Positions 1-5,946 of a stretch of 10,146 nt of DNA are shown here, in pieces. Numbering within the stretch: position 1 is the stretch's first letter; every line of letters begins with the position of its first letter. Below the pieces are notes generated by a model that was not told the DNA's origin, did not search any database, and saw only the letters and a list, made by a program, of their open reading frames with translations. This stretch comes from Promethearchaeia archaeon. Its GTDB lineage: Archaea > Asgardarchaeota > Lokiarchaeia > Sigyniarchaeales > SOKP01. Where the stretch lies: the NCBI GenBank assembly GCA_029856295.1, contig JAHQWS010000025.1, positions 1 through 10,146 on the forward strand, in the 5' to 3' direction. The position numbers and the translations under genes were made by a program.

Positions 1-653
1 GGGTCCACATAGCCGGCATCTCTTATTGCGCGTAATATTTCTGGGCTTAGGTCGAGATCAGTAAAATTTATACCAATACCAACTTGATCAACTTGATTAA
101 CTTGATTGGGCTGCCGAAACTCTATTTCTTCTTCTTTTTCTTGGTCTGGCAGTAATTGAGGAGAATATTCACCACTATATCCCTCTTCTTCACCAATTTT
201 TTTCATTTTTTTTCGAGCGATTATGGCTAATAGAATGCCTAAAAAATAAAGATCTATTAATAATCTAAGTATAAAAAAGCCAAAATCCAACCAAGATTCA
301 ATAGGATTAATGATTGTAGTCTCAATCAACAAAAAAATTGAAATTCCAATTAAACCCGTTCCTGTCCCGAGTGTAATGATTAACTTCCCTAATTTATGTA
401 AATGTATTAGTACTAAAATTGCACCAATAATTACAGAAATACCTCCTCCGAGCATTATATAAAGAATGACAGTAAGGAATATTGTTAGAGCTGTTGTTGG
501 AATCGGCCCTACAATACTCCTAATATAAGGAACTCCATATTCAAAATATAGTCCTATAATTAATTGGAATACTTGTAAGCCCCCAATGTTCCCAATCAGC
601 ATAAGAACCCCGGCTAAAATACAAACTAAAATCCATTTATTTTTAACTTTCAA
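1..653 (-). CDS. Multi-pass membrane protein with charged cytoplasmic tail, C-terminus cut by window edge
   Basis: I do not recognise this family. The frame is open from the left edge to a stop at 663-665. I place the start at TTG 651-653, because a GGTGA Shine-Dalgarno lies 9 bases upstream and the product then begins MKVKNKWILVC, a short basic lead into a first membrane helix. ATG at 600-602 is an alternative but would cut that helix. The 217 visible residues contain hydrophobic segments at about 7-35, 53-83, 91-112 and 124-146, so four or five membrane passes. An RKKMKK patch at 147-152 suggests a cytoplasmic tail by the positive-inside rule. The tail has an acidic EKEEEIE stretch at 172-178, a three-unit NQV-like repeat at 183-191, then a predicted helical segment from about 197 that resembles a DEAD-box Q motif. 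Such small membrane proteins are common in Asgard genomes (inference). No function is assigned. Confidence 0.75.
   Translation of the reverse strand, partial: MKVKNKWILVCILAGVLMLIGNIGGLQVFQLIIGLYFEYGVPYIRSIVGPIPTTALTIFLTVILYIMLGGGISVIIGAILVLIHLHKLGKLIITLGTGTGLIGISIFLLIETTIINPIESWLDFGFFILRLLIDLYFLGILLAIIARKKMKKIGEEEGYSGEYSPQLLPDQEKEEEIEFRQPNQVNQVDQVGIGINFTDLDLSPEILRAIRDAGYVD
81..107. repeat. Three tandem 9-base repeats inside a coding region
   Basis: Three consecutive copies of AACTTGATY lie at 81-89, 90-98 and 99-107, with one base difference. On the minus strand they encode NQVNQVDQV in the tail of the membrane protein. The unit is a multiple of three, so copy number can change without a frameshift. 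This looks like slippage expansion in a flexible linker rather than a regulatory element. Confidence 0.85.
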
Positions 654-662
654 ATCAATTAA

Positions 663-667
663 TCACC
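663..667 (-). promoter_or_regulatory. Shine-Dalgarno site supporting a TTG start
   Basis: On the minus strand this reads GGTGA, followed by 9 bases and then TTG at 653-651. It decides the start of the membrane protein. The in-frame ATG at 602-600 has no comparable site and would remove half of the first hydrophobic helix. The site also overlaps the in-frame TGA at 663-665, so no longer start is possible. Confidence 0.6.
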
Positions 668-763
668 GTCCTAATATTCCCCGCTTATTCATAAATTTAA
701 AGATAATTTTATTAGATAAAAGATCCTTAGACCAACTTTTATTAAAAATAAATGATATTCAAT

Positions 764-790
764 TTATTTAAAAATTGAGTTTTTAAATAA
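764..790 (-). terminator. Perfect AT-only inverted repeat just after fdhD
   Basis: An 11-base arm (764-774) and its exact complement (780-790) flank the 5-base loop TTGAG, beginning 8 bases past the fdhD stop codon. A hairpin in this place could end or stabilise the fdhD transcript. The stem has no G or C, so it is weak, and the same TTTAAAAA-like bases could serve as a TATA box for the membrane protein gene, whose start is about 115 bases further on. The rest of 654-798 is plain AT-rich intergenic sequence with no recognisable gene. Confidence 0.4.
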
Positions 791-798
791 TAAAACGC

Positions 799-1608
799 TT
801 AACTAATAATTCTATAAGGATGGGTGTAAATATTCATCCTTGATCCTCTTACAAAACCAATTAATGTTATCCCATAGGCAAACGCAAGTCTTATTCCTGA
901 TTCTATAGCAGCAGATACTGAAGCAACAATAGAGATTTTTGCCCTAACCGCCTTTAAAACACAATCCCCTGTTAATCTTCCCGAGGAAGTTAAAAATACA
1001 TTCTTAAAATTCTTTTTAGTTAATATCATATCCCCTATGACTTTATCTATTGCGTTATGGCGCCCTATATCCTCTTTCAGGCATAATAATTCTCCTTCTA
1101 TATTAAATATGGCAGCACCATGGCAGCCTCCAGTTTCTCGGTAGAGAGTCATCTCTTTATATATCTGTTTTATAGCAGAGAAAATTATTTCTGAACTTAT
1201 CTTCATATTATCTTTAGTTTTTATTAATTCTTTCTCGTTTTCTAATGCTTTTTTAATTGTCTCTCTCCATGGTGATGAGATTCCGCATGATGTATCGACA
1301 ACCCGACCTACCGGATTAATATCAAAATTTTTTACTTCAAAATTAATCGAATCGCTTAACTCAATATAAATTTGATTTTCTATTTCATCTATTTTAACTT
1401 CTTTAATATCTTCAATGGAGTTTATAATACCTATAGAAAATAAAAAACCCACGGAAAGCTCTTTTAGATCTTTAGGGAGGCAGATAATATTCACCAATGG
1501 TTCAGAATTAACGATTAGATCAACAGGACTTTCAATAAGAACTGTATCCTTAATTTCAGATCTCTCCTCTTTTTTGATCCTTGTGATTTTTACCGGTCGT
1601 TTAAACAT
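799..1608 (-). CDS. fdhD: FdhD, sulfurtransferase-type accessory protein for Mo/W-bispterin enzymes
   Basis: FdhD family proteins bind the Mo/W-bis-pterin guanine dinucleotide cofactor and pass sulfur from a cysteine desulfurase to the metal of formate dehydrogenase-type enzymes. The 269 residues carry the family hallmarks: TGGCHGAA at 159-166, EDIGRHNAIDK at 179-189, TSSGRLTGDC at 207-216, SAAIESGI at 232-239 and RGSRMNIYT near the end. The mobile-loop motif is usually CxxC. Here it is Cys108-Gly-Ile-Ser111 (TSCGIS), so only the first cysteine is kept. The length is normal for the family. The start is ATG 1606-1608, with GGGA 6 bases upstream on the minus strand. The gene lies 97 bases downstream of fwdC on the same strand, so it may be read with the fwd operon or from its own weak promoter. 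FwdB carries a Mo/W-bispterin with a sulfido ligand, which makes it the obvious client (inference). Confidence 0.93.
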   Translation of the reverse strand: MFKRPVKITRIKKEERSEIKDTVLIESPVDLIVNSEPLVNIICLPKDLKELSVGFLFSIGIINSIEDIKEVKIDEIENQIYIELSDSINFEVKNFDINPVGRVVDTSCGISSPWRETIKKALENEKELIKTKDNMKISSEIIFSAIKQIYKEMTLYRETGGCHGAAIFNIEGELLCLKEDIGRHNAIDKVIGDMILTKKNFKNVFLTSSGRLTGDCVLKAVRAKISIVASVSAAIESGIRLAFAYGITLIGFVRGSRMNIYTHPYRIIS

Positions 1609-1705
1609 AGATAGTCCCTATTTATAATTTAAGTCTAAAAGCCCTTAGTATTTAAGCATATTTACTCTAAAATAAAAAAGAATAAGATTTAATCAAAAAA
1701 ATATG
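1609..1705 (-). promoter_or_regulatory. fwdC-fdhD intergenic region: T-tracts and possible fdhD promoter
   Basis: Reading the minus strand from the fwdC stop, there are two T-rich tracts at 1701-1695 and about 1684-1670, of the kind that end archaeal transcripts without a hairpin. Next comes a TATA-like GCTTAAATAC at 1657-1648. A start site about 25 bases further would leave a leader of roughly 20 bases before fdhD, holding the GGGA ribosome site at 1618-1615. This suggests that fdhD can be transcribed separately, although read-through from the operon is equally possible. Confidence 0.35.
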
Positions 1706-2557
1706 TTAAGCGGCAATATATAATCTGCCATTAACTGATTTATTTAATTCGCCAGTTTTTTTACTTACTGTGCTGTGATTCTTTTTAACAGAATGATCCC
1801 CGGCGTACTCAATAAATTTTCCTGTAATTTTTTCTCCGTTAAACAATTCGATCTCTTTAACTTCACCAATTTTTTTAAATGATGGGAGGATCTTAGGCGC
1901 TTTTCCTTTAATAACTATTATCCCTTTTATTTGATCTGCTCCAGCGCAGCGATCTACATCGCCCTCAACAATAATAGTACCTCCATGATTATGAATACCT
2001 AAGAAAGAGCCAGCACTACCGCAGATTAAAGTTGGTAATCTCTTAGCTGGTACGGAACCACTTGCCCATAACATTGCCTCGACACCAATTTTTCCTTTAA
2101 CCTTGATAACTCCATTTGTCATACCCTTCCAAAATCCTCTATAGGCCGACCCTACGTAATTTCCCGCATCTCCTGTTATCTCTAATTCTCCACCTTTTAA
2201 CATCGCTCCTGCCCAATCGTCAGCATTACCATTTACTTGAATTTTTCCTCCAGACATTTGATTTCCCACATGCATACCTACATCCCCGTTAATTATAATT
2301 TCACCACCAGACATATTTTCACCGATACGCTTTACATTTGAAAGGTTCCCATTAATGCTAATTATTAAATCGTCTTTTTCTTCTGATTTTCCTGTTACAT
2401 TAAAAAAATCTCCTATTGTCAATTCTTCCCTTCCATAATATACTACTAATTTTTTAATCTCATTAATAGATTTGCCAGCAAAATTATCAGGTGTAATTGA
2501 TTCTGCTTCAAGAGGTATTTCTGTTTCTTTCTTTAATTTAAGTTTAATTTCAGACAT
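1706..2557 (-). CDS. fwdC: Formylmethanofuran dehydrogenase subunit C (FwdC/FmdC)
   Basis: FwdC is the right-handed beta-helix subunit of formylmethanofuran dehydrogenase, related to the C-terminal domain of glutamate synthase. In the methanogen enzyme it is a structural scaffold. The 283 residues show short glycine-rich coils from about 80 to 220, with repeats of the type GGxIxVxGxxGxxxG: MSGGEIIINGD at 82-92, MSGGKIQVNGN at 101-111 and KGGELEITGDAG at 121-132. The family signature GSAYRGFWKGM follows at 136-146, then HGGTIIVEGD at 191-200. Length is about usual. The first 75 residues and the last 40, rich in Lys and Ser, are less typical. The start has a G-run (GGGGGG, about 10 bases upstream) as ribosome site. 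It is the last gene of the operon, 3 bases after fwdB. In methanogen operons fwdC usually precedes fwdB and follows fwdA; here the order is D-B-C and fwdA is missing. Confidence 0.93.
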   Translation of the reverse strand: MSEIKLKLKKETEIPLEAESITPDNFAGKSINEIKKLVVYYGREELTIGDFFNVTGKSEEKDDLIISINGNLSNVKRIGENMSGGEIIINGDVGMHVGNQMSGGKIQVNGNADDWAGAMLKGGELEITGDAGNYVGSAYRGFWKGMTNGVIKVKGKIGVEAMLWASGSVPAKRLPTLICGSAGSFLGIHNHGGTIIVEGDVDRCAGADQIKGIIVIKGKAPKILPSFKKIGEVKEIELFNGEKITGKFIEYAGDHSVKKNHSTVSKKTGELNKSVNGRLYIAA

Positions 2558-2560
2558 CTC

Positions 2561-3883
2561 TTATTCCCCCCTCTTTTCTTTAACTTTTTCAATTAACTTT
2601 TCTAAAATTATTTTATCAGTTAAACATTCACCTGGGGCATCCTTTACCTTTCTTAACCGAAGAGGAACATTGTCCATACGATAAGCTGTCCCTTCCGCTT
2701 CAATTCCTGCTATTGCAGCAGGTAGAACTATATCTGCATATACTGTCGTAGGTGATTCATGAGGGTCAATTACAATTAAGGGATGTTTAAATAGATTTTT
2801 CACTGAAGCAGCAGGAAAATTACTTGCAGGATCGGAAGCAACAATTAATGACGCATCAACCTGATCTTTTAAAAGTACCTCAACCGATGAAAATTCTCCG
2901 GGATTATATCGGGCATATCCTCTTGAAAAATCGATTGAATAAGCATAACCCGTGTTCCAAGTAAATACTTGATTAGCTCCTGCAACGTTATAATGTCCTC
3001 GCATTGGTATTATTGAAAATTTGGTATGATCGTTTAATTCTCTAGTTAGACATATAGCTGCATCTATATTTCGATGGTGAGATAAAGATTGAGTTAATCC
3101 CATTCCAAAAAAGATTACACCATAACTACACGTTTTCATTGTATTTACTAACTCTTTTATTTTTTCCATTGAAACTCCAGAAACTTCTTTCTCATCTAAT
3201 TCAACACCTCTAAGCACTGCTCTTATTGCATTTAATAATTCGTAATCTTCACTTGGATTTACTTGAATATATAAATCTGCGATTTGAGCAGTATGTGTAT
3301 TTCTTGGGTCAACAACAACGATATACCTGTCATTTCTCCCATCTTTTCTAAAATAGCCCCTTACAAATTCACTATATCGACTTAGATGTCTTGGGTGGGC
3401 GTGGACAGGGTTAGATCCCCAAAATATCACTAAATCTGCTCTATTTTTGAACTCACCTAATGTTGCTCCAGGTTGACCTACATCTTGCTTCGCTAATAAA
3501 CTGGGACCATGACATACTGAAGCAGTATTATCTAAAACTCCACCTAATATTTCAGCTAGTTCTACACCTTTACTCTGAGCCTCACATTCTGTGCTAGAGA
3601 ACCCATATAGCAATGGTCTTTTTGCATTCGCTAAAATATCTGCAGCTTTATCAATAGCTTCTTCCCATGACGCTCTCTCTAATTTACCATTCTTTTTAAT
3701 CATAGGGGTTTCATATCTATGCTCGTTTGGATTAGATGAGTAAAATTTTTTTGTCCCTATTTGACATGCATTTCTCACTTCAACAACTTTATTATCAGCA
3801 ATATCCACTTCTAAATCATCACATAAAGTTCCGCAAAAGGGACATAGAACGTCATATATTGTTTTTATTTTCTTTACAGCCAT
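2561..3883 (-). CDS. fwdB: Formylmethanofuran dehydrogenase subunit B (W/Mo-bispterin catalytic subunit)
   Basis: FwdB is the catalytic subunit that reduces CO2 to formate at a tungsten or molybdenum bis-pterin centre. It is a short relative of formate dehydrogenase. The 440-residue length is normal. CPFCGTLC gives Cys14, Cys17 and Cys21, and with Cys40 these should hold one [4Fe-4S] cluster. ASVCHGPS places Cys124 where the family has the metal-ligating Cys (selenocysteine in some methanogens), followed by the conserved His125. FWGSNPVHAHPRHLSRY at about 154-170, VDPR at 191-194, PMRGHYNVAGANQ at 293-305 and GIEAEGTAYRMDN at 393-405 are typical of FwdB rather than of ordinary formate dehydrogenase. 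The start ATG has AAAGGAGG upstream, built into the last codons of fwdD. The gene is 4 bases from fwdD and 3 from fwdC. Whether it holds W or Mo cannot be told from sequence. Confidence 0.95.
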   Translation of the reverse strand: MAVKKIKTIYDVLCPFCGTLCDDLEVDIADNKVVEVRNACQIGTKKFYSSNPNEHRYETPMIKKNGKLERASWEEAIDKAADILANAKRPLLYGFSSTECEAQSKGVELAEILGGVLDNTASVCHGPSLLAKQDVGQPGATLGEFKNRADLVIFWGSNPVHAHPRHLSRYSEFVRGYFRKDGRNDRYIVVVDPRNTHTAQIADLYIQVNPSEDYELLNAIRAVLRGVELDEKEVSGVSMEKIKELVNTMKTCSYGVIFFGMGLTQSLSHHRNIDAAICLTRELNDHTKFSIIPMRGHYNVAGANQVFTWNTGYAYSIDFSRGYARYNPGEFSSVEVLLKDQVDASLIVASDPASNFPAASVKNLFKHPLIVIDPHESPTTVYADIVLPAAIAGIEAEGTAYRMDNVPLRLRKVKDAPGECLTDKIILEKLIEKVKEKRGE

Positions 3884-3887
3884 TATT

Positions 3888-4283
3888 TTATGCCTCCTTT
3901 AAAGTTTTTATTAAATCTAATGCATCTAATACTTTTCCACTTTTTACAACTTCCACTTTTGCTTTCATTCCTTTATAAGTTGGTGTTCCACATGATTGTG
4001 AATCAGGATTGACAAGTTGATTTGCCCAAGGTCCCATTGGTATAAAAATTATACCTGGATGCGGACCCTCTTCGGAGAGAATTGAATACACTATAACTTC
4101 TCCATGATCAGTAATAATCTTGACCGGAGTTCCTACTAATGTATCTAACTTTTTAAAATCATCAGTATCAAACATACAAATCGCTGCAGCACGCACATTT
4201 TCCTTTGTTGTTTTTCCCCCTTCTAATGCAACTCCTTGATCAATCGTTCGTCCTGTTAACAATATTAAATTATCTAAACTCAT
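3888..4283 (-). CDS. fwdD: Formylmethanofuran dehydrogenase subunit D (pterin-dinucleotide-binding)
   Basis: FwdD is the small molybdopterin-dinucleotide-binding subunit. It corresponds to the C-terminal domain of single-chain formate dehydrogenases and completes the cofactor site of FwdB. The 131 residues match the family length. Recognisable parts are LLTGRTIDQG at 8-17 near the start, a double-psi-barrel-like middle with IITDHGEVIVYS at about 56-67, the signature IPMGPWAN at 81-88, and SCGTPTYKGM at 97-106, where most family members have a T/S-S-G-x-P-x-[FY]-K-G stretch. A strong AAAAGGAGG ribosome site precedes the ATG. It lies 3 bases downstream of the four-cluster ferredoxin gene and 4 upstream of fwdB. 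In methanogens fwdA often sits right after fwdD; no trace of it is seen here. Confidence 0.92.
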   Translation of the reverse strand: MSLDNLILLTGRTIDQGVALEGGKTTKENVRAAAICMFDTDDFKKLDTLVGTPVKIITDHGEVIVYSILSEEGPHPGIIFIPMGPWANQLVNPDSQSCGTPTYKGMKAKVEVVKSGKVLDALDLIKTLKEA

Positions 4284-4286
4284 TTT

Positions 4287-4994
4287 TTAATCCTCCTTTT
4301 TACTCCATCTTAATGTTTTTAATCTTTCTATTAACGGATTCCAAAATATTTCGTTATAATCTCCTGAGAATTTCACTTCTGTGATTTCTAATTTAACAGC
4401 TCCAGTTGGGCAGGCATTATCACAAGCACCACAAGCGACGCATTTATCTTGATCTACAACTTCTACTTTCACAGATGATTCCCATCCTTTCTCAGGCTTT
4501 TCTGCAACAGAGATTGATCCAGTAGGGCAGACCTCTGCACAAGTCGAGCATCCTCCCGCACATTCTTCATTATCAATGCTTACCGTCGCGGTTGCATATT
4601 GTTTAACAACTCTTCCATTATCTAATTTTTTAGCGGTAAATTCAAGTTTGGGAACCACTTTTTGGGCTATTATTGGGATATCATCTAAATTTAAAACTTC
4701 ACCGTCCTTTTTAAGAGTAAGAGCACCAAAAGGACACATATAAACGCATGTTCCGCAAAAAACGCATTTATTAGGATCATATACTTGAGGAATGATGTCT
4801 TCTGTAGTTGGAAATCTTCGGGCAGCTCCAATGGGTCCCCGAGAAATTGCTTCCTTTGGACACACACGAGCACATGTTCCACAGCCGACGCATTTTTCCT
4901 TATTTAAAATTAATTCCAAACTTTCGGTAAGGAATTGAACTTTTACGGATTCTTGATCCTTATCAATTATTCTTGAAATTTTCGGAAAAGACAT
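4287..4994 (-). CDS. Four-cluster polyferredoxin subunit, FwdF/FmdF-like
   Basis: This is a 235-residue protein with four [4Fe-4S] ferredoxin motifs, each closed by CP: Cys35/38/41/45, Cys77/80/83/87, Cys145/149/152/156 and Cys185/188/191/195. The third has an extra residue in its first gap (CAGGCSTCAEVCP, C-x3-C). The pairing of sites 1-2 and 3-4, separated by a roughly 55-residue cysteine-free linker, suggests two bacterial-type two-cluster domains in tandem. Its place in the operon, between a small ferredoxin and fwdD, is that of FwdF, the polyferredoxin that carries electrons to and from FwdB. Methanogen FwdF has eight clusters and is about 350 residues, so this is a half-size version or a different wiring subunit. 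The ribosome site is AGAGGAGGT. Cytoplasmic, no signal peptide. It could also be annotated as a generic 4Fe-4S protein. Confidence 0.85.
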   Translation of the reverse strand: MSFPKISRIIDKDQESVKVQFLTESLELILNKEKCVGCGTCARVCPKEAISRGPIGAARRFPTTEDIIPQVYDPNKCVFCGTCVYMCPFGALTLKKDGEVLNLDDIPIIAQKVVPKLEFTAKKLDNGRVVKQYATATVSIDNEECAGGCSTCAEVCPTGSISVAEKPEKGWESSVKVEVVDQDKCVACGACDNACPTGAVKLEITEVKFSGDYNEIFWNPLIERLKTLRWSKKED

Positions 4995-4998
4995 TTTG

Positions 4999-5259
4999 TT
5001 ATACCTCCTCTACACATATAATTTTAATTGCTACTTGCGGACATGTCTGTACACAAACTCCACAGCCATCACAGTTTATTGAGCGTTCCTCAGAATAAAT
5101 AGGCGTTGCCAAGCCATTCTTAACTAAAATTACCGCATTTTCTTTATTTAGATAACTATATTTACGTAATTGGTTGAAATTAATAGGACAACTAACCACG
5201 CAAGCGTTACAGCCAGTACAAGTGTGATTATTAATTTTTAATTGAAAAATTTGGGGCAT
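4999..5259 (-). CDS. Two-cluster ferredoxin subunit, FwdG-like
   Basis: This 86-residue ferredoxin has two complete [4Fe-4S] motifs, Cys14/17/20/24 (CTGCNACVVSCP) and Cys63/66/69/73 (CDGCGVCVQTCP). The clusters are separated by an unusually long stretch of 38 residues, against about 28 in a plain clostridial-type ferredoxin. The insert (about 27-60, YSYLNKENAVILVKNG) may form a docking hairpin. The size and operon position match FwdG, the small ferredoxin of formylmethanofuran dehydrogenase, which would hand electrons between MvhD or a partner and the larger ferredoxin. The ribosome site AAAGGAGGG overlaps the end of mvhD, whose stop is only 2 bases from this gene's start. This spacing makes translational coupling likely. 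A general ferredoxin function cannot be excluded. Confidence 0.83.
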   Translation of the reverse strand: MPQIFQLKINNHTCTGCNACVVSCPINFNQLRKYSYLNKENAVILVKNGLATPIYSEERSINCDGCGVCVQTCPQVAIKIICVEEV

Positions 5260-5261
5260 CT

Positions 5262-5696
5262 CTATTTTCCCTCCTTTTTAATTGGATTAGGTCCTAATTC
5301 TTTTAATTCATGAACAAATTCTTCTACAATTTCAGTTAATTCGGCTCCCTCAGATGCTGAAACAAAAGAGTATTTAACTCTTTTAGGATTAATTCCAAAT
5401 TGTTTTAAATAAAGATGAAGCATTGGAATTTTTCTAATAGTTTTTAAATTGCCTTCTACATAATGGCAATCACCAGGATGACAATGCGAAACCAAAACAC
5501 CATCCGCCCCATTCATGAGAGCGTCTAAAACAAATTGAGGTTCTATTCGACCTCCACACATAACTCGCATTATCCTCAAATTTGCCGGTCTTTGCATACG
5601 TGATGTCCCTGCTTGGTCAGCACCAGCATAAGTACACCAATTACAGCATATTCCCAAGATGTATGGATTGAATTCTTTACTTTCAGTCATGACCAT
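5262..5696 (-). CDS. mvhD: MvhD/FlpD-type [2Fe-2S] linker between hydrogenase or formate dehydrogenase and Hdr
   Basis: MvhD (methyl-viologen-reducing hydrogenase delta subunit; FlpD and VhuD are relatives) carries a [2Fe-2S] cluster and passes electrons from a hydrogenase or formate dehydrogenase to HdrA of heterodisulfide reductase, the site of flavin-based bifurcation. The 144 residues match the family closely: CCNWCTYAGADQAG at 17-30, a conserved RVMCGGRIEP block with Cys47, GADGVLVSHCHPGDCHYVEGN from 63 with Cys72 and Cys77, and SASEGAEL at 113-120. Cys17, 18, 21, 47, 72 and 77 include the cluster ligands. It is the first gene of the operon, and no hdrA, mvhA/G or fdhAB is present here. 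ATG at 5694-5696 is followed two codons later by ATG at 5688-5690 (MVMTES). Neither has a clear Shine-Dalgarno, unlike every other gene in the operon, so a short-leader or leaderless transcript is plausible. Confidence 0.93.
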   Translation of the reverse strand: MVMTESKEFNPYILGICCNWCTYAGADQAGTSRMQRPANLRIMRVMCGGRIEPQFVLDALMNGADGVLVSHCHPGDCHYVEGNLKTIRKIPMLHLYLKQFGINPKRVKYSFVSASEGAELTEIVEEFVHELKELGPNPIKKEGK

Positions 5697-5946
5697 TTGA
5701 TTTCAGTAATTAATTTTGATTAGAATTAATTTATTATTTTCTTTACATGAAATAAATCTTTTGTAAAATTAATAATGAAAATCTATTGTTTAATAAAAGT
5801 CTTTTTCTTATATGGAGAGGAAACTATTTGAGAAGTCAATTTTGAAATTATAAGGCTCAAATTTATATATCTGCTTATTAGATTACTTTATAAGAAATTA
5901 TTTGTAAGAATTTCATAAATTACACCAAATTGTAGGGTAAAATTTT
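5697..5946. promoter_or_regulatory. Divergent control region between the fwd operon and the 2-oxoacid oxidoreductase operon
   Basis: These 250 bases separate two divergent transcription units and hold no credible gene. AATTAATT occurs at 5708-5715 and 5724-5731 with an 8-base spacer, close to the mvhD start. Candidate minus-strand TATA boxes are TAAATTAA near 5728 and ATTTATTT near 5755; I cannot choose between them. On the rightward side, TTGA or TCAA half-sites fall at 5828-5831, 5836-5839, 5842-5845 and 5857-5860, ending against the TATA box of the rightward promoter. This layout suits one regulator acting on both operons, but no regulator is encoded in the window. Confidence 0.45.
5855..5870 (+). 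promoter_or_regulatory. Likely archaeal promoter (BRE/TATA) for the 2-oxoacid oxidoreductase operon
   Basis: TCAAATTTATATAT reads as a purine-rich BRE-like start followed by the TATA box TTTATATAT at 5862-5870. Transcription about 25 bases downstream, near 5892, would leave a leader of about 55 bases before ATG 5947. A second weaker TATA-like run, CTTTATAAG at 5885-5893, would give a leader of about 30 bases. A GGGT at 5935-5938, 8 bases before the ATG, is the only ribosome-site candidate. Confidence 0.55.

Noticed and set aside
81..107. The tandem 9-base repeats as a CRISPR or regulatory iteron array
   Set aside because: The units are contiguous with no spacers, lie in frame within a coding region, and encode a plausible linker repeat.
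586..771. Plus-strand open frame of 61 codons
   Set aside because: It overlaps the N-terminus of the minus-strand membrane protein and AT-rich spacer. Its product is low-complexity and lacks any family signature, and there is no ribosome site.
1415..1627. Plus-strand open frame opposite the start of fdhD
   Set aside because: It is the antisense shadow of the FdhD N-terminus, with no family signature and no ribosome site. The same applies to the plus-strand frames at 2472-2684, 3736-3978, 9045-9344 and 9914-10120 and the minus-strand frame at 4691-4882.
2561..3883. Calling this gene an ordinary formate dehydrogenase alpha subunit
   Set aside because: It is about 440 residues, has the CHGPS and PVHAHPRH motifs of FwdB, and sits with separate fwdD and fwdC genes, all typical of formylmethanofuran dehydrogenase.
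5812..5853. Thirteen-codon plus-strand mini-ORF beginning MERKLF in the divergent region
   Set aside because: It lies upstream of the best TATA box, so it would probably not be on the transcript. It is too short to support without conservation data.
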